From an uncultured Bacteroidota bacterium (lineage in GTDB: Bacteria > Bacteroidota > Bacteroidia > Chitinophagales > Chitinophagaceae), in contig CAIWKU010000296.1 in assembly GCA_903913355.1 (NCBI GenBank), positions 1-6,175 on the forward strand: DNA of 6,175 nt, given 5' to 3'. Below the pieces are notes generated by a model. The model saw only the letters and a list, made by a program, of their open reading frames with translations. It was not told the origin of the DNA and searched no databases. The position numbers were made by a program, and so were the translations under genes. Each line of letters begins with the position of its first letter. Position 1 is the first letter of the stretch. Shown piece after piece: positions 1-5,855 of this stretch.

Positions 1-159
1 ATGAAATTCTTTACTGATCTATTGCCTTACGCGGTTCCCAGGCTGCAAAACACATCCTTAGAATTTGATTTTGAGAGGTTGTCCGACGATCAGTTAGACG
101 AACTATTTGAAAAAATTAAAAATGAAGCAGTAAAACTTAATGGCCATGAACCGGAATAA
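1..159 (+). CDS. Small acidic protein of unknown function in a phage tail-like cluster (possibly 5'-partial)
   Basis: This open frame begins with ATG at the first base of the window and ends at TAA 157-159, giving 52 residues. Because the frame is open to the window edge, the true start may lie further upstream. I do not recognise the family. The protein begins with a short hydrophobic and aromatic stretch (MKFFTDLLPYAVPRL). A strongly acidic helix-like part follows (FERLSDDQLDELFEKIKNEA), and there are no cysteines. Its last 20 bases overlap the next gene, so the two are probably translationally coupled. The cluster ends in a DUF6046-like tail protein, so a small accessory or chaperone role in a tail assembly is possible, but that is inferred from position only. 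Confidence 0.5.
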   Translation: MKFFTDLLPYAVPRLQNTSLEFDFERLSDDQLDELFEKIKNEAVKLNGHEPE

Positions 160-361
160 TATCACCAGGAAAAATAAAATTGAACTTCTGAAGGCTGTTA
201 TAAGCGGCAAGAAGCCAATTCAGGCACTTGATGACAGGCAGGCAATTCAAGTAGTAATGGAAGATGAAACTACCCCGGAAATGGTTAAAAAATGGAAGCT
301 TAATGGTGACAAACTGATTAATGTTGGTGCCAATATCCAGGAAAATAATAAATCTATATGA
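140..361 (+). CDS. Small hypothetical protein in the tail-like cluster
   Basis: The product is 73 residues, charged and lysine-rich, with no membrane segment and no cysteine. The start could be ATG 140 (MAMNRNN) or ATG 146 (MNRNN); neither has a clear Shine-Dalgarno sequence, and both overlap the end of the preceding gene. The stop TGA overlaps the ATG of the next gene in an ATGA arrangement at 358-361, which is typical of translational coupling in phage-type operons. Residues 10-40 look helical (KNKIELLKAV, then DDRQAIQVVM), and the C-terminal third is rich in asparagine and lysine. I do not recognise a family. The tight packing with a tail-like gene suggests a structural or assembly helper of a phage or tail-like particle, by context only. 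Confidence 0.6.
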   Translation: MAMNRNNITRKNKIELLKAVISGKKPIQALDDRQAIQVVMEDETTPEMVKKWKLNGDKLINVGANIQENNKSI

Positions 362-792
362 GTTCTTTAAACTTGCCGGTCAACCCGGACAATATCGTTG
401 TTTTTGAGTGTCAAAACTTAATTTTTTCTTTTGACAATCTATTGGCGAATGTATCAAGGAAAAAAAATATCATTAAGACAGAAATTCAGGGGAGCGATGG
501 AACGGTTAAGGAAATCACCGGGCAGGACGATTTTCAAATAAGCTTTACCGGAACAATAACTGGAACCAATGGAAGTTACCCGAGTTCGGAGGTTGTAGCC
601 TTAAAAAAAATATTGGATTTAAAAGACACTAGGATCCCGATAGATGTTACAGGTTCTTTTCTGAATAATTTGGGTATTTACAGCATTATAATTGAAGATT
701 ATAAGCTTCCACAGGAGGCCGGAGGGTATTCCTATCAATCTTTTACTATTGAGGCAATAAGTGATGAACCAATAGTTATTCAAATAGGGTAG
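358..792 (+). CDS. DUF6046-like phage tail/baseplate-associated protein
   Basis: The product is 144 residues, with no signal peptide and no membrane segment, and looks mostly beta. From memory it matches DUF6046, a family found in prophages and tail-like clusters of Bacteroidota. The resembling parts are a KTEIQGSDGTVKEITG stretch (40-55), a YPSSEVVALKK segment (74-84) after a glycine-rich turn, FLNNLGI (101-107), and a closing DYKLPQEAGGYSYQSF segment (114-129) followed by an acidic beta-strand. The molecular role of the family is not established to my knowledge; a tail or baseplate structural role is inferred from its usual neighbours. It starts inside the stop codon of the preceding gene. 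A 12-codon open frame begins directly after its stop, where the next tail gene would be expected. Two runs of eight A (460-467 and 603-610) occur in the gene. Confidence 0.6.
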   Translation: MSSLNLPVNPDNIVVFECQNLIFSFDNLLANVSRKKNIIKTEIQGSDGTVKEITGQDDFQISFTGTITGTNGSYPSSEVVALKKILDLKDTRIPIDVTGSFLNNLGIYSIIIEDYKLPQEAGGYSYQSFTIEAISDEPIVIQIG

Positions 793-831
793 ATGTACCG
801 AAGTAATGCAAATGACAGGGAAATAAATTAA
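793..831 (+). pseudogene. Possible truncated 5' end of the next tail-cluster gene
   Basis: An ATG directly abuts the stop of the DUF6046-like gene (TAGATG) and opens a frame of only 12 codons (MYRSNANDREIN). It ends at TAA 829-831, which overlaps the stop codon of the convergent gene. The packing is what a following operon gene would show, but the frame is far too short. It may be the remnant of a gene cut off when the cluster was rearranged, or simply chance. Nothing beyond the position supports it. Confidence 0.2.
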
Positions 832-1454
832 TTGTAGGCTGTAACAATTCCATCCTCACCCCCGTAAAAACATGATGGGGTATCGTCCTCCCAGCACCAT
901 TGGTAATGAACTCCATTGCCATAGTTAGAAGGATTTATCGAATTAGGATTACCCCTTTCATAGATAAGCATATCTATACTCATACCAATCCAATATCTAT
1001 TTTCGGAAATATTTTTGCAATCTTCTTTACTCCAGTCAGGATGCTTTTTGTGAATTTTCCCAGCTTTGGTTTTCAGCCAAACGGCATTTTCTTTGTCCAG
1101 GCTGTCGAGTTCCCTTTTAAGTTTTACACTATCAACAATTGTTTGCTGTTTAATAGGATCACTATATGTGCAAAGTTTCCAACAACCACCAATTAATAGT
1201 ATCACTACCAATAGGGGTAATATGGATGGTTTAGGCGCAGCCTTTTTTAAATCCTGATCAGGTTCACCAGGTGCAAATTGATTCCCGCATGAAAGGCAAG
1301 TAATTATTATTTTATTGCTTCCTATGGTTCCGGCTAATAAACCGATGCCACCCGTCAGAATACCCCCTGCAACGGCTTTTTTGCCGCTAAATCCTTTCTT
1401 ATTGGCAGATAGTTGCGTTGATCCGCATTTGGGGCATTTTACTTCCTTTTCCAT
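828..1454 (-). CDS. Zinc-ribbon membrane protein with a possible BamE/SmpA-like C-terminal domain
   Basis: The product is 208 residues and its function is unknown. An N-terminal zinc ribbon has two CxxC pairs, C7-C10 (CPKCGS) and C53-C56 (CLSCGN). They are separated by a basic KKGFSGKKA segment and a glycine-rich hydrophobic stretch (about 29-46) that could associate with membrane. A linker leads to a clear transmembrane segment at about 77-95 (ILPLLVVILLIGGCWKLC). A charged, possibly coiled-coil helix follows (about 100-135). The C-terminal domain (about 140-208) has WIGMSIDMLIYERGNPNSIN, an aromatic QWCWED strand and a final FYGGEDGIVTAYN. That layout (GM..M....G.P, then QW.., then Y...G.V) resembles the small BamE/SmpA-type domains common in Bacteroidota. 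The gene is convergent with the tail-like cluster and lies between it and the tRNA gene, as a cargo gene of an integrated element might. I see no convincing promoter. Confidence 0.75.
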   Translation of the reverse strand: MEKEVKCPKCGSTQLSANKKGFSGKKAVAGGILTGGIGLLAGTIGSNKIIITCLSCGNQFAPGEPDQDLKKAAPKPSILPLLVVILLIGGCWKLCTYSDPIKQQTIVDSVKLKRELDSLDKENAVWLKTKAGKIHKKHPDWSKEDCKNISENRYWIGMSIDMLIYERGNPNSINPSNYGNGVHYQWCWEDDTPSCFYGGEDGIVTAYN

Positions 1455-1572
1455 ATTCGGTATTTTGAATTAAAAGTATTCAAGAATTTGAAATAAGGGT
1501 GGAAAAGAATACTACCAACTTTCGAGAAATATAATTTGCAATAACGTATTAAGTACTATTACAATGTGTATT

Positions 1573-1592
1573 TGTCGAAATTGTGTCGAAAT
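1573..1592. repeat. Pair of 9-bp direct repeats in helical phase
   Basis: The motif TGTCGAAAT occurs at 1573-1581 and again at 1584-1592, so the copies repeat every 11 bp, about one helical turn. They lie just past the tRNA-Arg terminator, on the side of the tail-like cluster. Spaced direct repeats of this kind are typical protein-binding sites; arm-type sites of a tyrosine integrase or an excisionase site are possible, given the tRNA next to them. With only two short copies in AT-rich DNA, chance is not excluded. Confidence 0.4.
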
Positions 1593-1600
1593 GTATAAAT

Positions 1601-1632
1601 AAAAAAAGGGCTTCATTTTACTGAAACCCTTT
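1601..1632 (-). terminator. Rho-independent terminator of the tRNA-Arg gene
   Basis: Read on the minus strand, AAAGGG TTTCA pairs with TGAAG CCCTTT around a six-base loop. This gives an 11-bp stem with one G-U pair (plus-strand arms 1605-1615 and 1622-1632), followed by a run of seven T. It starts about 12 bases past the tRNA 3' end, so it fits the end of a short tRNA transcript. Confidence 0.8.
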
Positions 1633-1643
1633 GCTGTATTGAG

Positions 1644-1717
1644 TGAACCGGATTGGATTCGAACCAATGACCTGCTGCTTAGAAGGCAGCTGCTCTATCC
1701 AGCTGAGCTACCGGTCC
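1644..1717 (-). tRNA. tRNA-Arg (anticodon UCU)
   Basis: A complete cloverleaf of 74 bases including the discriminator base can be folded on the minus strand. The acceptor GGACCGG pairs with CCGGTTC with one G-U pair. TA precedes a GCTC/GAGC D stem with the loop AGCTGGATA. The anticodon stem GCTGC/GCAGC encloses the loop CTTCTAA, with anticodon TCT at complement 1681-1683, and the T stem ATTGG/CCAAT carries the loop TTCGAAT. It reads AGA codons. The CCA end is not encoded: after discriminator A the DNA reads CTC. The tRNA is apparently intact, and phage tail-like DNA lies beyond its 3' end, so it is a candidate integration target. No second copy of its 3' end is visible in the window. Confidence 0.97.
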
Positions 1718-1745
1718 ATTTGTTATAAATGACCCTGAAGGGCTG

Positions 1746-1776
1746 CAAAATAACGGAAAAAACCTATGCCAAGCAA
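1746..1776 (-). promoter_or_regulatory. Candidate Bacteroidota-type promoter of tRNA-Arg
   Basis: On the minus strand, TTATTTTG (complement 1746-1753) matches the Bacteroidota -7 consensus TAnnTTTG except at the second base. A TTG (complement 1774-1776) lies 20 bases upstream, within the usual -33 to -7 spacing. Transcription would start roughly 20-25 bases before the mature tRNA. The match is short, so the call is tentative. Confidence 0.4.
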
Positions 1777-1838
1777 GACAAGGATAATCTATAACCGATT
1801 ATTCGCCCAAAATCAGTCAATCCTGATGGTAAATCACT

Positions 1839-1846
1839 TTACTTTG
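1839..1846 (+). promoter_or_regulatory. Candidate -7 element of hutH
   Basis: TTACTTTG fits the Bacteroidota -7 consensus TAnnTTTG with one mismatch and lies 18 bases before the hutH ATG, a spacing close to that at glnS. No TTG is seen at the -33 position, so this is a weak call. Confidence 0.3.
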
Positions 1847-1864
1847 CCTTAAACGATTGCCCGA

Positions 1865-3376
1865 ATGAGTTATAACTACCTTCCCTTGGATCATACCTGG
1901 CTCCATTTTAGCCAGGTTAAGCATCTCCTGGATTTTGACCAAAGGATTTCCATCACGTTTGCTGCACATGAGAAGATATTGGCTTGCCGGAGTTACCTGG
2001 ACAAGAAAATGGAGGAAAAAGACAGGCTTTTTTATGGTATCAATACTGGTTTTGGGTTTCTTCAGAATGTAAAGATTGATGCTTCTCAGATAGAACAATT
2101 GCAATATAACCTACTGGTATCTCATGCCTGCGGATTGGGCGAAGAAGTGCCAGCAGAAATTGTAAAGCTGATGTTGATGTTAAAAATCAAATCGCTCAGT
2201 TATGGCAATAGCGGGGTTCAGATAGATACGGTTATTCGTTTAATGGATATGTATAACAACGGTGTTCTGCCCGTTATTTATACACAGGGCTCCCTGGGGG
2301 CTTCCGGTGATCTGGCACCATTAAGTCATCTTAGCCTGCCACTGATCGGTTTGGGTGAAGTATACCTAGAAGGAGAAAGAATGGCCGCTGGACAGGCCAT
2401 GAAAAGATTTGGATGGGAGCCTATCCATTTGCAAAGCAAAGAGGGGCTGGCCCTGATCAATGGCACACAATTTATGAGCGCTTATGGGATGTATTGCCTG
2501 AAAAAAGCAGAACATTTATTGGAAATGGCTGACCTGATTGCTGCCTTATCTTACGATGCATTTGATTGTACTCCCGAACCGCTTGATGAACATATTCATG
2601 CGTTAAGACAACATAAGGGACAAGTAGATACCGCTTCCCGTTTACGGTTTTTATTGCAGGGAAGCCGGATTACGCCAAAACCCAAAGAGCAGGTGCAGGA
2701 TCCCTATTCTTTCCGATGTATTCCACAAGTACATGGGGCCAGTAAAGATGCATTTGATCATGTTTTGCAGGTATTTATCCGGGAGATCAACTCTGTTACA
2801 GATAACCCGAATATTTTTCCGGAAGATGACCTCATATTAGGCGGGGGAAATTTTCATGGGCAGCCTTTGGCCCTGGTACTGGATTATTTTGCCATTGCGA
2901 TGAGCGAAATAGCCAATATCTCGGAAAGAAGAACTTACCAGTTGATCAGCGGTCAAAAAGGATTGCCCTTATTCCTGGTAAAAGACCCTGGATTACACTC
3001 AGGGTTTATGATACCACAATATACTGCAGCAGGTATTGTGAGTGAGAACAAGCAATTGTGTACACCCGCATCGATTGATAGTATTTCCTCTTCCAATAAC
3101 CAGGAAGACCATGTTAGTATGGGCGCAAACGCTGCTACCAAGTGTATGCGGGTCATCAATAATGTAGAAAAAGTGCTGGCCATTGAATTATTAAGTGCTG
3201 CCCAGGCGCTTGAGTTCAGGAGACCTTTGGAAACATCACCCATATTGGAAAGGTTAATGAAGGCTTTCCGGGAAAAAGTAAGTTTTAACAGCGCCGACAG
3301 AGTCTTGCATACCGATATGATCACAGCGATTTCTTTTATCAGATCGTATATCATAGAAGAAAAAGCACCTGAATAA
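1865..3376 (+). CDS. hutH: Histidine ammonia-lyase
   Basis: This enzyme removes ammonia from L-histidine to give trans-urocanate, the first step of histidine breakdown, in the cytoplasm. The 503-residue length is normal for bacterial HutH. The MIO prosthetic group would form from Ala146-Ser147-Gly148 in GSLGASGDLAPLSH. Other family residues are visible: Tyr57 in YGINTGFG, Asn199 in ALINGTQ, the DPYSFRCIPQVHGA block (279-292) with Tyr281 and Arg284, GGNFHGQP (327-334), and Glu414 in NNQEDHVSMG. The substrate-selectivity pair is Ser86-His87 (LLVSHACG). This is the histidine type; phenylalanine and tyrosine lyases carry Phe-Leu or His-Leu there. The ATG at 1865 places the N-terminus as usual, with no Shine-Dalgarno sequence. 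No hutU, hutI or hutG lies in the window, so it appears to stand alone. Confidence 0.96.
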   Translation: MSYNYLPLDHTWLHFSQVKHLLDFDQRISITFAAHEKILACRSYLDKKMEEKDRLFYGINTGFGFLQNVKIDASQIEQLQYNLLVSHACGLGEEVPAEIVKLMLMLKIKSLSYGNSGVQIDTVIRLMDMYNNGVLPVIYTQGSLGASGDLAPLSHLSLPLIGLGEVYLEGERMAAGQAMKRFGWEPIHLQSKEGLALINGTQFMSAYGMYCLKKAEHLLEMADLIAALSYDAFDCTPEPLDEHIHALRQHKGQVDTASRLRFLLQGSRITPKPKEQVQDPYSFRCIPQVHGASKDAFDHVLQVFIREINSVTDNPNIFPEDDLILGGGNFHGQPLALVLDYFAIAMSEIANISERRTYQLISGQKGLPLFLVKDPGLHSGFMIPQYTAAGIVSENKQLCTPASIDSISSSNNQEDHVSMGANAATKCMRVINNVEKVLAIELLSAAQALEFRRPLETSPILERLMKAFREKVSFNSADRVLHTDMITAISFIRSYIIEEKAPE

Positions 3377-3444
3377 ACAATTAATTACAAATTCGCTGGT
3401 TTCGGTTTTAATAAAAGCGTATCATTGTTACCTAAAATAATTAC

Positions 3445-3972
3445 ATGAAAAGATTATTTACCCTCTTAGTGGTTTCAATGATAGCTTCTTCAGCTGTTTT
3501 TGCCCAATCAACTGAACTGAAAATATCAGAAAAAGTAAAAGTTACTTTTCCAGGTAAACCTGAAGAAAAACAAGGCCCCAATGGTGCTGTTGTTCATTTT
3601 TATACAACGAAAGACAGCAGTACTGCCTATATGGTTGTGAATGTAGATCTTAGCCAGATGGGGTTAACTGCAGAAATGATTACTGCTTATGGTGATGCAT
3701 TATGGGAGCAAATGAAAGGGTCTATGGTTGCGCAGATACCAGGGGCGGTGCTTACCAAAGATCAAATCAGTACTTTCAAAGGGAAAAGTTCTTTATATAC
3801 TGAAATTGATGGAACCAATTCCACTGCACCTTTAATGAAACAGAAAAAAGCTTTTGGCTATTCCTTTTTTGTAGGTGCCGTACTTCACCAGGTAACTTAT
3901 TATTCTTCATCACCCACTGCAAAAGCAGATGATGCTGCATCCTTTTTTAATAGTGTAGTAATTGCTGATTAA
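3445..3972 (+). CDS. Small secreted protein of unknown function
   Basis: The product is 175 residues with a clear Sec signal peptide. It has the basic start MKR, a hydrophobic core (LFTLLVVSMIASS) and a likely signal peptidase I site after AVFA, at about residue 20. There is no cysteine, so it is not a lipoprotein and has no disulfides; it is probably periplasmic or exported. The mature part begins with a strand pattern ISEKVKVTFPGKPEE, continues with short beta strands (HFYTTKDSSTAYMVVNVD) and one helix (about 75-95), and ends with HQVTYYSSSP and a helix AKADDAASFFNSVV. The opening FPGKP strand and the final FF.S helix recall PsbP/DUF1795-like folds, but I cannot assign a family. It follows hutH by 68 bases without an obvious terminator between them, and a strong terminator follows it, so cotranscription is possible. 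Confidence 0.8.
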   Translation: MKRLFTLLVVSMIASSAVFAQSTELKISEKVKVTFPGKPEEKQGPNGAVVHFYTTKDSSTAYMVVNVDLSQMGLTAEMITAYGDALWEQMKGSMVAQIPGAVLTKDQISTFKGKSSLYTEIDGTNSTAPLMKQKKAFGYSFFVGAVLHQVTYYSSSPTAKADDAASFFNSVVIAD

Positions 3973-3993
3973 TTGATTCCTGAATAGTTGTTG

Positions 3994-4020
3994 AAAGGTA
4001 GCCTGATGGCTACCTTTTTT
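3994..4020 (+). terminator. Rho-independent terminator after the secreted-protein gene
   Basis: AAAGGTAGCC (3994-4003) pairs perfectly with GGCTACCTTT (4008-4017) around the loop TGAT, and the pairing arm runs into a stretch of six T (4015-4020). It lies 22 bases past the stop codon and separates this gene from glnS. Confidence 0.9.
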
Positions 4021-4093
4021 ATTTTCTGTCATGCCGGTTTGCGCAACCGTTTATCTGCCTTGAATTGGGTGTCCTGTTCATCATTTGATTCCT

Positions 4094-4101
4094 TACCTTT
4101 G
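4094..4101 (+). promoter_or_regulatory. -7 promoter element of glnS
   Basis: TACCTTTG is a perfect match to the Bacteroidota sigma factor -7 consensus TAnnTTTG and lies 22 bases before the glnS ATG. This predicts a short 5' leader of about 15-20 bases. The nearest upstream TTG (4065-4067) is 26 bases away, slightly beyond the usual -33 spacing, so the upstream element is unclear. The strong terminator before it fits a separate transcription unit. Confidence 0.55.
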
Positions 4102-4123
4102 CTCACTTTGAAAAGTCAAACCA

Positions 4124-5785
4124 ATGAGTGAAGAAAAGAGCCTGAATTTTATTGAAGAAATTGTGGAAGAGGATCTGAAAACCGGTAAATATACCTCCAT
4201 TACCACCCGTTTTCCCCCAGAACCCAACGGATACCTGCATATTGGTCATGCCAAAAGTATTTGCCTGAACTTTGGTTTAGCAAAAAAATATGGTGGTAAA
4301 ACCAATCTCCGGTTTGATGACACGAATCCGGTAACCGAAGAAACAGAATACGTAGATAGTATTAAGGAAGATGTTCGTTGGTTGGGTTTTGAATGGGCAA
4401 ACGAATTCTATGCCTCAGACTATTTTGAAAAATTATACCAGTTTGCCGTTGTGTTGATCGAAAAAGGGCTTGCTTATGTTGATGATAGCACCAGCGAAGA
4501 TATCGCAACACAAAAAGGAACCCCTACTATTCCCGGCAGCAGAAACCAATATGCCGATAGAACTCCTTCTGAGAATTTAGCACTGTTTACGGATATGCGC
4601 GCAGGCAAATTCCCTGACGGGTCAAAAGTATTGCGTGCTAAAATTGATATGGCTTCTCCCAATATGTTGTTGAGAGATCCAATCATTTATCGCATCAAAC
4701 ATGCCCATCACCATCGTACCGGCGATACCTGGTGTGTATATCCGATGTATGATTTTGCACATGGGCAAAGTGATTCTATCGAAAATATTACCCATTCCAT
4801 TTGCACCCTGGAGTTTGTTCCTCACCGTGCTTTATATGACTGGTGTATTGAAAACCTGGGCATCTTTCCATCTCGCCAATATGAATTTGCCCGTTTGAAT
4901 ATGACGTATACCGTCATGAGTAAACGCAAATTATTACAGTTGGTGAATGAGGGTCATGTAAATGGATGGGATGATCCCCGTATGTCAACCATCAGTGGAA
5001 TGAGAAGAAGGGGGTATCCTGCAGAAAGTATCCGTGAATTTTGTGAAAGGATCGGGATAGCCAAAAGAGAGAACCTGATTGATGTTGGTCTGCTGGAGTT
5101 TTGTGTTCGGGAGCAATTGAACAAAATTGCGCTCAGAAGAATGGTGGTTTTTGATCCGTTAAAGATTGTCATTACCAATTACCCCGATACAACTGAATGG
5201 CTTAGCAGTGAAAATAATCCCGAAGATCAAAGTGCGGGTCACCGCGATATCCCATTCAGCAGGGAATTGTATATTGAGAAGGATGATTTTATGGAAATAC
5301 CTTCCAAAAAATATTTCCGTCTGGCGCCGGGTCAGATGGTTAGGTTAAAAAGTGCCTATATCATCAAATGTGAAGAAGTCATCAAAGATGCGAATGGGAA
5401 TATAACCTCATTGCATTGCACGTATATTCCTGAAAGTAAGAGTGGCTCTGATACCTCCGGAATCAATGTAAAAGGAACCCTTCATTGGGTAAGCGTAGCA
5501 CATGCGATCAAAGCTGAAATCAGGTTATATGACAGGTTATTTACGGTAGAAGATGTAGCGAATGCGGAAGGTGATTTCAAAGATCATATCAATCCTGCTT
5601 CATTACAGGTGATTGAGAATGCCTATGCAGAACCTGCTTTGTGTAAGGATAGCGCAGATGACCGTTATCAATTTATTCGTAAAGGATATTTTTGCCTGGA
5701 TAAGGAGAGTACTGCAGAAAAACTGGTGTTTAACCGTACCGTAACCCTAAAAGATGGCTGGGCCAAAGAAGTGAAGAAAGCCTGA
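4124..5785 (+). CDS. glnS: Glutaminyl-tRNA synthetase
   Basis: This is a class I aminoacyl-tRNA synthetase that charges tRNA(Gln) with glutamine using ATP, in the cytoplasm. Its 553 residues are close to the E. coli enzyme. The Rossmann catalytic domain carries the HIGH motif at His39-His42 within PPEPNGYLHIGHAKS, the form typical of GlnRS rather than bacterial GluRS. RFDDTNP (63-69) follows. The conserved YPMYDFAHG (206-214) and the helix with SICTLEF (225-231) form the amino acid and acceptor-end side. The KMSKS loop is VMSKR (264-268). Residues from about 340 to the end form the two beta-barrel anticodon-binding region, including LAPGQMVRLK (400-409) and GTLHWVS (451-457). The start ATG 4124 is supported by the promoter just upstream and by normal N-terminal length. 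Its presence suggests Gln-tRNA is made directly. tilS, another tRNA-related gene, follows 70 bases later. Confidence 0.97.
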   Translation: MSEEKSLNFIEEIVEEDLKTGKYTSITTRFPPEPNGYLHIGHAKSICLNFGLAKKYGGKTNLRFDDTNPVTEETEYVDSIKEDVRWLGFEWANEFYASDYFEKLYQFAVVLIEKGLAYVDDSTSEDIATQKGTPTIPGSRNQYADRTPSENLALFTDMRAGKFPDGSKVLRAKIDMASPNMLLRDPIIYRIKHAHHHRTGDTWCVYPMYDFAHGQSDSIENITHSICTLEFVPHRALYDWCIENLGIFPSRQYEFARLNMTYTVMSKRKLLQLVNEGHVNGWDDPRMSTISGMRRRGYPAESIREFCERIGIAKRENLIDVGLLEFCVREQLNKIALRRMVVFDPLKIVITNYPDTTEWLSSENNPEDQSAGHRDIPFSRELYIEKDDFMEIPSKKYFRLAPGQMVRLKSAYIIKCEEVIKDANGNITSLHCTYIPESKSGSDTSGINVKGTLHWVSVAHAIKAEIRLYDRLFTVEDVANAEGDFKDHINPASLQVIENAYAEPALCKDSADDRYQFIRKGYFCLDKESTAEKLVFNRTVTLKDGWAKEVKKA

Positions 5786-5855
5786 TAGGTTGCGTACAAG
5801 ATTTGGTTTACTTAGTTGTTTCTAATGCTGTTTCAAAATATTTATTGCAATTCGT

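Noticed and set aside
460..610. Two runs of eight A in the DUF6046-like gene as phase-variation tracts
   Set aside because: Runs of this length encode lysines and are common in AT-rich coding DNA; the gene is not a surface antigen type and the frame is intact.
900..1257. Plus-strand open frames of 98 and 63 codons opposite the zinc-ribbon gene
   Set aside because: They lie antisense to a well-supported protein with CxxC pairs and a transmembrane helix, and their translations show no domain pattern; they are shadows.
1817..2104. Minus-strand 95-codon frame over the hutH start
   Set aside because: It overlaps the conserved N-terminus of HutH and its promoter region and has no recognisable features.
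2953..3354. Minus-strand 133-codon frame inside hutH
   Set aside because: It is antisense to the conserved NNQEDHVSMG region of HutH; it is a codon-use shadow.
3377..3444. Possible promoter or terminator between hutH and the secreted-protein gene
   Set aside because: No TAnnTTTG-type element with a TTG at proper spacing and no stable hairpin with a T-run could be found by eye.
4035..4049. Short stem CGGTT / AACCG between the terminator and the glnS promoter
   Set aside because: A 5-bp stem with a 5-base loop, without a T-run or repeated copy, is within chance expectation; it is too weak for an operator or attenuator call.
4474..5348. Several 60-74 codon frames on both strands inside glnS
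   Set aside because: All are out of frame with a full-length, highly conserved glnS and show no independent signal.
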